DNA of 64,000 nt from Trichoplax sp. H2. Its lineage: Eukaryota > Placozoa > Uniplacotomia > Trichoplacea. Below are positions 36,613 through 50,800 of the stretch, one piece after another (positions within the stretch are counted from its first letter, which is position 1; every line of letters begins with the position of its first letter). Both the position numbers and the translations under genes were made by a program. The notes under the pieces were generated by a model. It was not told the origin of the DNA. It ran no database searches and saw only the letters and a program-made list of their open reading frames with translations. The DNA is taken from the NCBI GenBank assembly GCA_003344405.1, contig NOWV01000012.1, positions 62,001 to 126,000 on the forward strand, given 5' to 3'.

Positions 36613-39600
36613 TTTTAAGCAGATCAAATTATTTCTTTATAATGAATACGGAAACCAAGGTTGAACTTTTAATTGCCAACGATAGCTATTTTTCACTGTC
36701 GCTAGAGTGATTGAATTATTATTATATAATCGTAAGTAACCGCTATATCTTTGCTGTTACACCATCAGCTTTACTTTTGGCAATTAATGTTGATTTCTGT
36801 GATACGATAGCCAGCAGTTAGTGGTCCAATCATTTCAAGAAATTATTTCTTAAAGTTATGATCAAGTTACGGTCCGATCTTACCTGATAAAATATTAAGT
36901 CAGTTGCCGAAGGAATATCAACAACGATTGGAGCACTGAATAAATAAATTGGATAGAATAATATTATTATAGAGCCATACTGTATTGAGTTGTTATGCTG
37001 AATAATATCTATACATAGCTATCTTAGAATAGTTGATATATTTGGTAATTCTAGTAATGTAATGTCGCAGTTATGACCATCGATCTCAAAATTTATAAAA
37101 AGGCAAAACTGTAAGAAATTAGTTTGAAATATAATTAATTTGAGAGAAAATTTGATTTTGTAGGTTTCACTCTTTTCGAAGTTATAATATGTCCCCAATT
37201 TAGCACAGTTTAGCTACCAAATTGATGACTTGTAGCCAATAGCGAAAAATCTCTAGAGTCGTAATCACGATCGAAGGAGAAATTTATACGTATCCATATC
37301 TCCTCTTTATTCTCAGCCGTCGCCCCTTTTAAGCATCTAAGTGAGTTATATCAAAACTCAGAAAGGAAGAGAGATTTTTAAATTTACATAATTTCGTCAC
37401 GTAAAGAACCCTTTTATTGATTATGGACAAAAAAATTAAAGTAAAAACTGCCATAATCACTTGGCAGTAATCCAGAAACGATGCTTCGTACTATTTATAT
37501 AGAATAACCCGATCTTCTTAAGTCAAGAACAGGTTTAAATGCTACATAAAAAATTTTGAGTGGTATATAGTTTCATTTCGCCCAGCCAACTTCGAATCAT
37601 TTTTAACATTGCTTTCAATCTTGTTTTCTGTACTATTGGACTCATTTTTGTATCACAGTTATCTAGAAATGTGTACTACATGCTAAAAGTTTATGAACGA
37701 TGTATTCATATTTGATTTTTTCTATTATTTAATAACAGGGAAAAGTAAATAAAGTGATGGAAAAAGTAAAATTCGACACTATCTGATAAATTTTTAATTG
37801 GGTCACCTTCTTCCGGCTCAAATTCATGTAAATTGATATCTAATTTTTAATCTTACTGTATGGGAAGCTAGCCAGTGAGACTAAACCCAAGCAATTTATC
37901 CTTTCGACAGACCTTCATAGAATTCATTGGGCTAATTGGCAGGCAGAGTAAGCTCCATTACAGTCAACTCCATTATGGTAAACTCTGGTGGACTCCGGAT
38001 AATAAGTTAGTCTTTTTGCAAACTCAAATTTAGTACCCGTAGAAGGGCATTGTAAAGATGTAATCATTAAGAGATTCTACGGAAATTTAGAGCTCAAGTC
38101 CTAGCTTCCAATACTATAGTGGTTATTAATATACAGAAAAGTTTTTAAGTTTTCATTTTTCTCTACTGACCGAACACAGGGAATACTGGGCAAATTTTGC
38201 GGTAACTTCAGGTGATTACTATTGATCAAATTTGATAGCTTCCAAAGTAAACTAACAAATCTACTCATCTTAGCCGAATTCGATCATTTCAAGTTGAATG
38301 AACTGAAAGTACTGTGCTTATTAGCTATTACTACCTATTATGTATCGGCATATCATCAGTATTAATAAGAGAGCAGATGTACTTTTCCTGATTGAGCAAA
38401 TAAATGATTTATTGCTGTCCTGTACTTCGTAATTTAAATCAATAGAGCGATCATGAAGTCAAAATACAAAGCCGAGAATAAACTCATTAATCTATTTTTA
38501 GCTGTTTAACCAAGATTTTCGTGATTGTTTTAAACGTCGATATCAAAGCTATTTATTGTCAGGTTGAGCAATACTATATGATTTTTATAACCATGATTCT
38601 ATTTGATGACCAACTAAATTTTTAGACGTAATCGGAGAATCGTCATCAAGTAGAATAATAATCGTAATCCAGTCGTAATACGCACATACACGTATAATAA
38701 TGTACTAGTCAGTAGTTATTAAAGTATGCATTTAAATTAAAATTTGCTATATAAAAATAAAAATTATCTATAGGCTTACTATTACCTTCTAAAGGCCTTG
38801 TCTAAATTAATACAAAATTAGTATTCTTAACTGTTATGATGAGCATAGTGGAATAAAAATTTTGAACTCCATTTTTACGTCTATTTATGTAATTATTTAT
38901 TATTTATTAGACACAGATATGCCGTATGGTCTAACTATAACGATGTGCATGAAGTTAACGCTCATCATTTTGATGTCGTCGTTATCATTGGTCCAAGCGA
39001 GCGTTCTTCTAAAACGAATAAGCAATCGTGATAGTACCGTAGTTATTCATGAATAACTGCTCTAAATCTACTATTCTAACTATAAACCTTATTAAAAGTA
39101 GCAAAGTACTTTCTTCTAACACTTTGTATTTCAAAATTTAATGATCATGAAATGAAGCGATTAATAAAGTATTTTTCGTCAGGAGTTGTTAGTTTTGTAT
39201 AGTCATGAAATACTAATTATGATATCCTATGATGACTATCATAATCCGAAGTTCTTAGTCACTACATCTTTAGACTTTCGAAAGTAAGGAATTCTCAATC
39301 TTTAAGTTACTAACAAATGCCTATCTTCTTTAATGGATCATCCCCATATCGTACACTTACGCACGCTGTACTGTACACTATTAAACTCCTTGAAGGAATT
39401 AAAATTTACTTTCAGTCCTCTTATTAGTAACCAGACTCCTCATTATAATAACTGTTTAAACTGTATACAGATATTAGAATACTTTCTGATAAATTTCACT
39501 CTTCTATTTAATTTCGAGCATCTCATAAGGTTCATTTCTCCACTTTAAATAAATTACGTAACCAATAAACACGGATGGATCTATAAGTACATAAACCAAA

Positions 39601-41365
39601 TCTGTATTTGATGCGAGATAAAACGGACAGTAAAAAAATTATTAGTCACTGATGAATGAATGACCGTAATTTAATAACGGTTCTACTTGCTGTAACCGCT
39701 TATAAAATCATGCTAATTTGTGCTCATGACTAGATTAAAATTGGATCGGCATGTAAAAATTCTCGTCGATTGATAGAACAAATCGGTTCTTTTAGACGTC
39801 ATGACACTCTCTTGAATGATTGACCTTTTAAAACATCGATACAATTCCACAAGGAGTAAGCTTGACTGAGATACTGCTCCTATGAAAACTATTGGCACTA
39901 CATAATTGTGATAGATTTGATTTTTCACTACTAACTCGATCATAAATGAGTAAAAAATCTCTTGAGAGTTTTAATAAGTCCCTGGTAACGGCATCATTCG
40001 AAATTTTGGTGCGTACCAATATTTTATAACAAATACACAGCATGATGATAAATTTATATGTTTTCTGCTTTCTAAAATAATGATTCCTGGTCTATTCTTG
40101 ATCTTAAAGTTGCAATCACTATGGTAAATTACTTTCCTTACAGTTTTAAAGTCTACGGAATACTGCAATAACTACCAATCAAAGATCATCGAATTATTCA
40201 CTTATTGCAGTATACTTATTTTCAGTTATCGCTTACCGTTTTAGCCTGATCTTTAATATCTGCTGCAGGCTAATCAAACTCCTTGTTCAGTTTTTTGTGA
40301 ATAACGTCGTATTAATTTCACGATCAAGTCAGATGAACTATCGAAAATTACTATCCACTACTGTACTTTTGTAGTAGGAGAAACCTCCTCATCTGTTATT
40401 GAAATCAATAAGTCATAATCGCCCCTTTATATTTGCAAGGCTAAATTATACAAAAAGACAATAGAAGTAGCCATTAGACTCGTAACAAGTAACTGCTGAA
40501 ATAGTATAGTAGTTGTTACTAGGTAACACTTTAGCCATTGTAAGTCCAATAATAGACTGTTTGTATAATGGTTAATGAAGTAGTCAGATAAAATTGATTT
40601 AACGTCTCATTTAAATTCTTCTTGCATGTATTTCTACTGTTCTACGTGCAATTTCTGGATACCTTAGAGCTTGCAAGCTTACGGAGAGATCAATTTTTTA
40701 AAGCGTGGTAGTTACCAAGTATTCTTTCTAAGAGAAAATGTCTTGATTATATAAATTATTGAACGTTTTATCTCATTCCTTCGCTTCTCGATTTACCTGA
40801 TATTTTGTGTTTACTGTTGTGCGATACCACAACAAAAACATACCAAAAATAATTTCGAAATGTCATATGACTGGGGCATTTCTCAATTTACTTGTGATAT
40901 CTTTCTTGATATTACAATATTCAATCATAACCATAACGTGTCTTAAAACCGGAACCAAATTTTTTAATATGATTACGATAATATTCCAACAACTAGGCTG
41001 GAATAAAAATTCTACAATATTTAGGCAAACTACGATAACCGGTAAATTTTTACTTGCATCTATTGTACAAGTATAAGTCACGTTCCTGGTTGAAATTCTT
41101 TGTCAAATAGACTATATATACGAATATCGTGCAAGCAATTGCTTTCCAGATTTTAGAGATATGATAAATTTGCAAATTGTGAAACTAGCAGAAACGATCT
41201 GATAAAAAAATATACCATTTGATCGTTGTAAACAATAGTTAGAATTTAGTAATGAATATTCTAATGGCTATCATGAAGGTAAAATAATGGCTACTTTTAG
41301 GAATACAAGTAAATATTAAAGACATAATAGTATATAATAACATTCAAACTAATAGTTTTACTGCA
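36613..41365. other. Intergenic region between SLC17 and arginyl-tRNA synthetase
   Basis: About 4.7 kb. It should hold the SLC17 promoter and the synthetase 3' UTR. Apart from the small candidate ORF at 38949-39056, no exon, RNA gene or transposon was recognised. Overlapping ORFs on both strands at 40807-41081 look like chance. Confidence 0.5.
38949..39056 (+). CDS. Possible small secreted peptide (weak candidate)
   Basis: A 35-codon reading frame beginning MKLTLIILMSSLSLVQA, a textbook signal-peptide shape (Lys, hydrophobic core, A-x-A-like VQA), followed by SVLLKRISNRDSTVVIHE and a stop. A Lys-Arg pair sits just after the predicted cleavage site, as in small peptide precursors. The frame is open further upstream with earlier Mets at 38862, 38919 and 38943. 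There is no homology evidence and no sign of expression; it may be the first exon of something, or chance. Confidence 0.22.
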   Translation: MKLTLIILMSSLSLVQASVLLKRISNRDSTVVIHE

Positions 41366-44300
41366 TTACATTTTATCTACACCGTCAATGCCAAGTAAAT
41401 GAAAAGATTTTTCCATAATTATAGCAGTTGCTTCACACAATATTAATCGATTCATATTAATCTTTAAAATTTCGCCCGTTTTCCTATCTTTCTCAATGCA
41501 ATAGCAGGTATCATAGAATTCAGTAAAAGTACAAGATAACTCGTACATAAAATCGCATAGCGGATGTAACAATAAGTCATCTAAAATTTTCTCTAGAATC
41601 TCAGGAAATCGTAATATTAGTTTAGCTAATTTCCACTCTTTAGGATGATCAAATTCAATCGAAGCACTTTCAGCAACTTTCGTCAGTTCTGAAGAGCTAA
41701 CATTAGCCAATCTTGCAATAGACCTATTAATATAGAGTCAATTACGAATTTATCACAAATGATGCTCACAAAAGATTTCATGCTATATCATTGCGATATA
41801 AAACCAGCGCGTGTAAGCATACTTACCTAATGCGGGTTAGAGCATATAACAGGTATACGGCCGTATTACCTTTGTCATCAAGCATCTGTAAGAGAGTTAG
41901 TAGCTGTTTGTAAAATTATGTGCGTAATAGTGGGAGAATATCATAAAAAAATACGACAGAGTTAATACCTTATCGAAGGAGAAAATATAGTCGCCTGTTC
42001 TGTTACGCGATAAATCAGCATATTTGATACACCCATAGGCGACAGCTTTAGCAGCAACTTCCAACTCTTCTTTCGATAAAACCTGCATCATCATTTAAAC
42101 AATAAATTAAATTTTTATAAATTTTAATACATGCTATATGTGAAGGACATGCTGCAGTTATAAACTTTTAACCAAAAAACATGCCTCGAACCCACCTTAT
42201 CTCTTCCTTTATCAATTAGCTTTGCTTTTGCTCTTCGAATTCCTTCATCTAATAGATCAACCAAGCGGACGGTATCAGTAGATCGAGTCTTAAATTTTTT
42301 CCTGATAAGTTGTATACAGGTATTAGGAATAGTCGAAGTGAGATCTATTATCAGTAATCTATCCGACTAACTTGTCTTCTCCTAAAACAACTCCAAAAGG
42401 AACATGAACTACGCGAACGTGTTTTCTGTTAACGTATCCAACAGCTTCGCTAGCTGAAAATATGATCTCGAAATGCAGGCCCTAGCATTAATAGACGCAA
42501 ACTATCACTACACAAGTTTTTAAATAGTATCCTTCACAGTGACATACTAATAAAGTAACATGAGTATAAAAATCTGCGAACCTGTCCTCCATCAGTAATG
42601 TAAATCAGCCAATCTGCCTTTTCATCCATAACTCGTTGTCTCATCGCAGCCATATCGGAGGTATCATAAGTGAAGCCTCCATCTGATTTAACGATCGTTA
42701 ATGGTACTTTTATATTAGGTACTTTCAATATTTTTCTTCCTTCATCAAGCTCAAGTAGACCTTTAAACGAATTGTAACCAAAGATCAGATGCTCACGAGT
42801 ATATTGCAAAGTCATCGCCAAATAAACTGTCCATTATTACAATGTATCAGTTACCTCGTGTATCTAGATCTTTAACGACATCAATCATCATATCCTGATA
42901 AAAAGATTCACCACGATTGACTACTTTCACGCCAAGCCGCTGATAGATTTTTTCAAATTCTACGATAAATTCCAGATCAGGGATATACGAGTAAGTTACT
43001 TTTTTTTAAACTTCAACGGTTATCAAATCAGATGTATTGATAGATTCCGAACAGTAAACCTATGATATTTGATAAAGATTTTAGGCCTACCGTTCTTTGA
43101 TACATCACATATCATCTCCCACGCTTTAAAATAATCACTTTCACGGGCCTGTAGTTTCACAACAGCTTCATACGCTCTTTTTTTAAATACTGCATCTTCA
43201 TCAAATCGCACTTTCGCAGCCTGTAAAATCAAGGGAATCGAAAATTTGTAATAAAAATAACGTAATGTAGTTGCTCAACTACGAAAGTCATATAAGGTGA
43301 ATTATATATACAATATATGAAAACCTTATAGAAAGCCTGCAAGTCTGCGATTGGAGGTGATTGGTTTAAATAGTTTGGGAAAGTGTCACGAAGATGAGCT
43401 ATTAGCATTCCAAACTGGGTCCCCCAATCACCTAGGTGGCTGATTCTATATTTAAAATGAAGTTATCTCGTTTAGAGAGTTTACTCTAATTAATGTACAC
43501 AGATACATGACCATTACAAAATCAGTAGGCCAAAGTTAGTCTGTAAAATTACGCCTTACCGCACAACGTCATGTCCGACAAATTCCAACAGTCTAGAAAT
43601 ACTGTCCCCTATTATGGTAGATCTAAGATGTCCAACATGCATCTCTTTAGCAACATTTGGAGAAGAAAAATCGACAAGAACGCGCATTTTTCGATTCATG
43701 ACCGGGGGTCTTACTCCATATATGATAATGTCGCTTAGTAACGATAAGATAAAATGCTTCTTGATAGTGATATTGATAAAACCAGGTCCAGCTATTTCAG
43801 TCTATTACGAAAAGAGATTTTTATCGTTTAAAATTTTGGGTTTTATTGTACAATATAAACACCTTTACACAAGTCTTATAGTCATATCAAAATCAAAATT
43901 ATTCAACGATTGAAATAATTTAATATAAAGTGGTACCTTTTCCAATACGTCATTCGCTGGGAGATGCTGAATAATCTGTTCAGCAACACTACGTGGAGAT
44001 AAAGATTTACCGTTTTCTTTCAACACCTGAAAGTTGGACATGTTAATTAGATGCGATTTAAGCTAAAATTATACTATTAATGGGATTGTATGAGCAAGAC
44101 TATATTCTAATTTCACCTTTGAAAGGATCATAGCATTATTGCATTGGTAATCTCCAAATCTTTCTTGAGTAGAAGAGTGTACGATTGCAGAAATCGATAC
44201 ATCTGGAAATGCTTTTACGATTGCCTGTTCAAAAATTCCTTGCACGACCTTTTGAATATTTGGCATAGCTTTACGCTTTGAAGCTTGCAGAGCTTCCTCT

Positions 44301-46827
44301 TCCTTTTTGATACTCTATTTTATGTTACAAATCACAGATTTAAAAGCGCAATTCCAACTGCGAAGTTTGACATTCGTTAAAACACGGTAAGCACAAGATG
44401 TAATGATTAGTAATGCAAGGGATTTAAAATCTGGGAACAAGGTATGCCATCCGAAGCTGCCATTGAGCACAGCTTATAAACCATTATATAGCAGTTATCA
44501 TGACCACTTTACAGAGTACTATAGATCAAACGGTAACACACCAATAGATCATAATAGTACGAGTCTTACTCTGTATTACAGTCTGTCTATAGTAAATTTC
44601 TTTACTTGCATTTGAGTAAAATTAAAAATTAAATAAATTTTGCTATAGCAGTACTATTAGATTACAACGATATAAACAAATTTTTATTATTGTTATCCCT
44701 CATATTCTAATATTATATTGCACGACAATCAGAAGTTGGCCTGATCCGAATCACAATTATATAATTAAGTCAAGATTTTTATTCAATTGAATACGAAGAG
44801 ATAGCATATATTATTTCAACTGCTAGATAATTACCAGATTCAAATGATAAATTCGATATCTTAATCTGTCATTCTGAGATTTTAGATCATTCACAATCAT
44901 ATCTGTAGCTTTGCCTTGGCTGCTTGGATCCGCATCCTTTTCCAACTGCTGGATTAACTTTTTTAATTCTTCGATTTCTGCTTCCTAAGGTAGTTACAAG
45001 CATCAATTGTTATAATGGTTGACAATAGTTAGACACTGTAATGTGACCCTTTTAAATTTAAATTTAGAGTTACAACTAATTAGCTTATTCTCATGTACCT
45101 ATTACCGTATAATAAGTATAACATAAATACGACATGGTACGTATTTTCAAATAGGTACAGGCGGAACTAAAGGAATGACCTATTTGACCGTTGCTTTCAT
45201 AAGATATATCCGAAAAATCACTATAGTATAAAGTGTATAACCATCTTTACTTACTGTAAAATATGCTGCGCTTTTGTTCAGCAAAGTGTACGAAAAACCT
45301 ATACTAAGATGGTTTGCCAAAAATCTAGCAGTATACGTAATTAACTACCTGTAACTGTAAAAAGCTAAGAATTGGCCAATAACTATACTATACAAATATA
45401 CTTTCATAGTTTAATGATGAGAAACGCAAGACAGCTTTACTGTAGCACTTTACTTTATCCGATAAAGAAATGAAGATTTTCATACTGTCTGACATTACTC
45501 ATCAATAAAAGGTGAAGTTGTCCATACTGTGCTGAATCGGATAAAGGTTTAGAAAAGTTTGGCATTACACGAGAGCAAATTTCGTAAATTCCTATTCTTA
45601 CAGATTCAATTCCCTTTTTTTTTTATCTCTATGGTTAATTTATAATCTACAGTACATAACTGTACAAGTCTATCATTTACAGTGCAGTAAACTGGCAACA
45701 TCCCTAATGGTGAATAAAACTCGCTAATAAAGCTGTATTGATGATTCAAGAAGCTAACGAGTTTTCAAAGCCACACAACAGTGTTGATTTACTGTACAGT
45801 ACTGTTGGCAATTTCCTACTGGCAATAGGCAGGGATTCCAGATTTAGTCCTTCATACGGCATACAGTTCTATTATATCATCTATTTACATGCACAGTATA
45901 GTGCGTATATTGAAAATGTTCTAACCGTGTTGGACGTCCTTTTAAGTAGATCTTCCATTCTCTTCCTCATGCGCTAATTTACCGGGATGTCAAGGGAAAG
46001 TGAAGGGTCAACACGTTGTGACTTAGTATGGATTACGCCACCACTATTAAAAGACCGTGATTACAGTCATTCATAGACCTCTCAGAAACGATCGTACCGT
46101 ACTGTACTGTACAGTACAGTATTATTGCCCATTTATCTACAGTACTGTACAGTACTAATCAGGTACACGTTGCGACTTAGTACTGTACTGTATGGATTAC
46201 GCCACCACTAAAAGACCGTGATTACAGTCATTCATGGACCTCTCAGAAACGATCGTACAGTACATGTGTACAGTACATACTGTACTGTACTGTACTAATC
46301 AGGTACACGTTGCGACTTAGTATGAATTAGCCACCACTAATAAAAGACCGTGATTGCAGTCATTCAGGGACCTCTCAGAAACGATCATACAGTACAGTAC
46401 ACTCACAATGCACAGTACTTTGTATCGTAAACAACGTACGTACTGTACACTACTGTACAGTACATTCTAACACATACAGTACAGTACAGTATATTATTAT
46501 TAATACACTGTACTGTATTATTGCCCATTTATCTGTACTGTACTAATCAGGTACCTGATAAATCATGATGATAATGCGTACAGTACAGTACTGAACACTA
46601 ATGTACTGTACTACAACTAGAAGTACTGTAGAACCGTAATACAGTACAGTACAGTACAGTACATCACAATCTATTATACTGTGTACATCGATTGAGAATC
46701 CTTTCTCTGTGTAGCAGCATCTCTCTCTCTCTAATAATGAACTTTGTACCTGACGGACTTGAAGTAATAAAGTTCTCCTCTCTGAAACAGCTTTCTCTCG
46801 TCTCAGTCTAGAACTAGAAAGACACAC
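41366..46827 (-). CDS. RARS1: Cytosolic arginyl-tRNA synthetase
   Basis: Charges tRNA-Arg with arginine; in animals it joins the multi-synthetase complex through its N-terminal helix. Thirteen exons close in phase to 653 residues: 44835-44984, 44117-44314, 43937-44026, 43560-43801, 43325-43445, 43091-43220, 42855-42959, 42582-42760, 42372-42481, 42196-42301, 41969-42082, 41827-41885 and 41366-41723. A proposed first exon, 46750-46827, adds 26 residues (ends TLLLQVRQ before [11 protein letters not shown]) and is less sure. Seen: leucine-zipper-like N-terminus, [15 protein letters not shown], the class I HIGH motif as [45 protein letters not shown] (the KMSKS-equivalent loop) and the anticodon-binding end [13 protein letters not shown] Met at 44264-44266 (MPNIQK) lines up with the known internal start of the short human form. 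Confidence 0.96.
44985..46749. other. Arginyl-tRNA synthetase intron 1 or 5' flank, repeat-bearing
   Basis: Intron if the proposed first exon is right, otherwise upstream sequence. Its right half carries the CAGTA/TACTG array described separately; the left half has no recognised feature. The 79-codon ORF at 45738-45977 is unrecognised. Confidence 0.5.
46011..46671. repeat. CAGTA/TACTG array with three copies of a 90-bp unit
   Basis: Runs of the pentamer CAGTA and its complement TACTG recur throughout, many meeting head-to-head as palindromes; the clearest is 46100-46121, (TACTG)2-T-A-(CAGTA)2. Interleaved are three copies of a unit starting ACACGTTG and ending GACCTCTCAGAAACGAT (starts near 46011, 46165 and 46305), and two copies of TATTATTGCCCATTTATCT (near 46120 and 46516). 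No coding sense. Confidence 0.9.
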
Positions 46828-47825
46828 TGTAGCTTAGCAGCAGTTTATAGCTAATTTGGATGCGAATAGTGGACAGTATTGTACACTTAAATGTACAGTA
46901 CAGGAGAGTGTACCGCTGCCAACATACAGTACAGTATTCCAACTTGATGTTTCAACATCTCAAACCATGGCTTTTACTTACTGGAATTCATACACAAAAT
47001 TTGGGCAATTCTATCAACATTTTATTCCGTAGCTCAAGTTTTAGATATCATCGAGCGACGGCAAAGTTAGCCGTGAATTTTTAACTCTAAATAAATAAAT
47101 TCCATCGCGCGTATTCCAGCCATACATCATCCCTACCTCAGCAACGGTAATCTGCGATTACAGTAAATTGCAGATAGTTTTCAGACGACGCGGTAAACAT
47201 GACGTAAAACATGCAGATAATGCGCTCCATCATGAACTGCTAAGATCTTTCAGTAATCTACGTTGTCTCAACTCCATAATTCATGTAATCAAGTGATCGA
47301 ACCCGAGATTTATGTAAAACTGCCGCTGTAGGAAAATTCCTTTGTATAGTAATAACTTATTTATTGAGATCTTGGTCTATCTTGACCCTTGTTAGTTTAA
47401 TAATTATAATTATATACGTGTATAATTATCGTTGCTAGACAAAATACTCGTTCAATGGAACGATAAACTCGGCATTACAACTGCTTTTAACCCTATATGA
47501 TTTAAATAAACTTGCATTGCTGATAATTAATAAAGAAAATTAATGTGCTAAATTACTGCAGTACTCGTTTATATATACAAATTTACTCTTACATACAGTA
47601 CAGGTATAGTGATTACAATATAAATAATAAATAATGATAACTAGGCCATCAGAGCTTCTCTATTTTAGTTATTGTTAATAGCGCTACATAACTGGTATAA
47701 GGTAGTAAGGTAACAGTCTCTCATACGAGGATGTATATGAGCGCATACGATTGCAATGACTCAGGTTAGTTACAGCTGAAATCGCAGTTAAATATTAAAC
47801 CATTAATCAGATATTCTATCTTTTG
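46828..47825. other. Spacer between synthetase 5' end and first SLC36 gene
   Basis: About 1 kb that should hold the synthetase promoter and SLC36 3' UTR. More CAGTA elements occur at about 46890-46935 and 47594. A T-loop-like GGGTTCGATC on the minus strand near 47300 lacks a tRNA around it. Confidence 0.5.
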
Positions 47826-50800
47826 TTAGAATAAATTCAGAGTAACATTGGCCAAACTATTATGATGAATTGTATGACCATTGAAAGCCAGAACTAAACG
47901 ATAAATAGTCACACTTGTTCCAGTGATACCACATAAGCAGCCCAAAATGATAATAATAATGTCTTTCAAGATCATCCATTTGGAAACAGGAGGACAATAC
48001 GAATAATGTGTTCCAATCTCGATCAAAGCAGGGAAAACCAGGCACGCCATGCTGCCCAAAAAAGCTCCAATTAATGAAATAAATAAACCAAGCTTAGGAA
48101 CTGCAATCGCTAGAGCAGCTAATTAGATTGATATAACCACGTTAATATCATTGATACATATTAAATTATCACTCTCGTATCTCGTACAGCACACTGTACT
48201 GCTGCTATAAGAGCTACTACTGTGCTTATGCTTAAGATCCTAAAATTAATAAAAACTAAGAACTACACTATTTACCTGTTACTATGACCATTATAGTTCG
48301 ATATGCTAGATCAATTGATCCTTTTTTGATCTCACCAGCCTCAGCTAATGCATTACGTGACAAGTGTGTCAAAACCAGGTTCGCTGGGACGTAAAATTGC
48401 AGCAAATATGAGAGGAAGATGCTTATAGCATACAGACCACGAACACTTAGATATAGACTGAAATAAGCGGATAAATAAAATCATCAGATCCCTTTCGAGC
48501 AGTTATTTCGCAATGTGGGATTTACATTTGTTTGATAATTTGTCTTGGGAGTTGAAATGTATAATAAACACTATAGCAAAGCTAACAGGGAATAGAGTTA
48601 ATATATTTAGAATAATTATACTAAAAGATCTAAGGCGATAAACAAACATAACACCAAAATAGGAGTTGAATGCCATTCTGAGTTTAATAACAATTTTGGA
48701 AAAATGAAAAATATAGACTTATCAAAATTTTAGTCGGATGAAATACCGTATTATGTAATCCACTTACGGTGTTTTTGGTAAATTAAGTGTAATGCTACCC
48801 AGACTATAAGAGCCGTAACGAAGATAACCCCCAACAGCCATCAACATGTAGCAGATTGTAATAAAAGTCTGTGCTGCCCATAAAACTTTACTAAAATTCT
48901 TAGGCTTTTTCATCCTATTTTCTAGTGGAAGAACCTACAACAGAAGCAGTTATGTCTATAAACTCATAAAGTGACTCCATATTTATTACTAATTACGATA
49001 ATCTACAACGAAATGTCTGCTAAAGGGCTAGAATAATAAAAATCATAGTTCTATCCACTATAAAAAGATATTACTCACAGCACATATGCCTTCAAAAGCA
49101 AAAATGATACTTCCAAACGATAGGGGAATAGCATCAAGTGATGCAATTAGTGGTAGCTTTTCTATATGATGAATGCCTTGAAATATATACTGGTAAATAA
49201 TGATTAAACCAGTAACCAAGCAAATATTTGCGAAAAATGACATGTAAGACAGGATGTCCAGTGAGCGGATGTAACTGAAAACTATAAGGGGAGGCACCAG
49301 TAGCAGCATCCATATTTTTACATCAAAATGACCAACTAACTATTATATAAAGAATAGAGCGATTTAAAATTGAATGCCTCCCGCACATACACCAAGTCAC
49401 TTACTAACACATGTACTAAAGAGATCACATATAGGTAAACTACATTGAAATATCACATGGTAACATAAATCAATGAGATTTTTACAGAGTCAAATGTTGT
49501 TACATAAAATTTTTATTTACCTGCTTAAGATTTTCAGCCATAAAGAGTATATATGTTGCGCAAAAGCCATACTGCATCATCCAAATTACACAATTGACAA
49601 ATTTTCTATCATTTGCGGACGTTTTCAAAATAGAAATTATAAGTTTAAAACTTTTCAAGTACAGTCCTACTTTCAAACCGTAGTCATAAATAATTTTTAA
49701 AGCATTTTCCTTTTGGCGTATAATAAAACAGCCTAAATATTAATAAATTTAAACGCGATACCTATTTATAAAAAAATTATCTAGTCTACAAGTTAATTAT
49801 TATAATACAGCTTGACTGTTCGTGCGTTTAACTTTTGACGCAAGCTTACTGGATTATTTTAAAGTATTTTGCACAGTAATTTACTCTCACAATGATTTTA
49901 ACATTAAACACCTCTAGAAAGCCTTGACTCATTAACTCATCCGGAATGATTTTATGATAACTGATATAAGATACCGCAGTAAATAAAAAATTACTACAAA
50001 AAGGTTAAACTAGAATCATAGTGTTGTGTACTTTACCAGTAGCGCACTTTATCAACTCTATAATCATTTTGCTATGTAATGCATTCCAACACTCTTAACT
50101 AAAAAAGCCATAAGCCTACTTTGTCTTGAAAAATCTATATTTCTTTATACTATGGACTGTTTACAAGAATTATCTCAACGCAGTTAACAAATTATTGTAA
50201 TGTAGTATAGTATAATGTAATACATGGTAATCGACTGTTTAACGACAGCATGTTACCTTGTAGAATGGATTTTATCATGCCAATATTTTAAACTAACCTA
50301 GCATAAAAAGATTTCTTTGGAAAAATTTTAATAATGCTAAATTCAGCAGTTTTTCCGTAATCAACAGATGGTGCCTTAACACTAAATAGGAAAAACGACC
50401 GTTTCATAAGTTTAGTTGATATCATCAAAGGCACACTAACGCTTATGTAAATGTATGATTGTTATTATTATAAACCGTTAGTAAGATTTAAAATGATAAA
50501 TTAGATAATATTTACTACACTCGTATATATTCTTTGAAATACAGTAATACGACTGTATTTATGAAGGAGCATGTTTAGATAAATGTTCGATATAAGACTT
50601 ACTTTTTGCTGATTATTTGACTACTTGTAACCAACATATGCATACAATGAGTGGATAAGACAGCCATAAACAAAAGGAGAATTGGTCCAAACTAGAAAAG
50701 CGGAAATACAGTACTGTAAGTAATATGGATACAGTCCATACGCTATACTGTATAGTCTACAATATCTGCAGTATTGTTCATTGTATTAATTTCGCATCAC

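Noticed and set aside
40807-41081. Overlapping ORFs on both strands (89 and 72 codons)
   Set aside because: Mirror ORFs in AT-rich DNA are expected by chance and neither resembles a known protein.
46011-46671. CRISPR-like or tRNA-cluster reading of the repeat array
   Set aside because: Repeat length, spacing and palindromic pentamers do not match CRISPR repeats; units lack tRNA boxes; the context is an animal gene.
47281-47380. T-loop-like GGGTTCGATC on the minus strand, possible tRNA
   Set aside because: No A box or acceptor-stem pairing could be found at the right distance.
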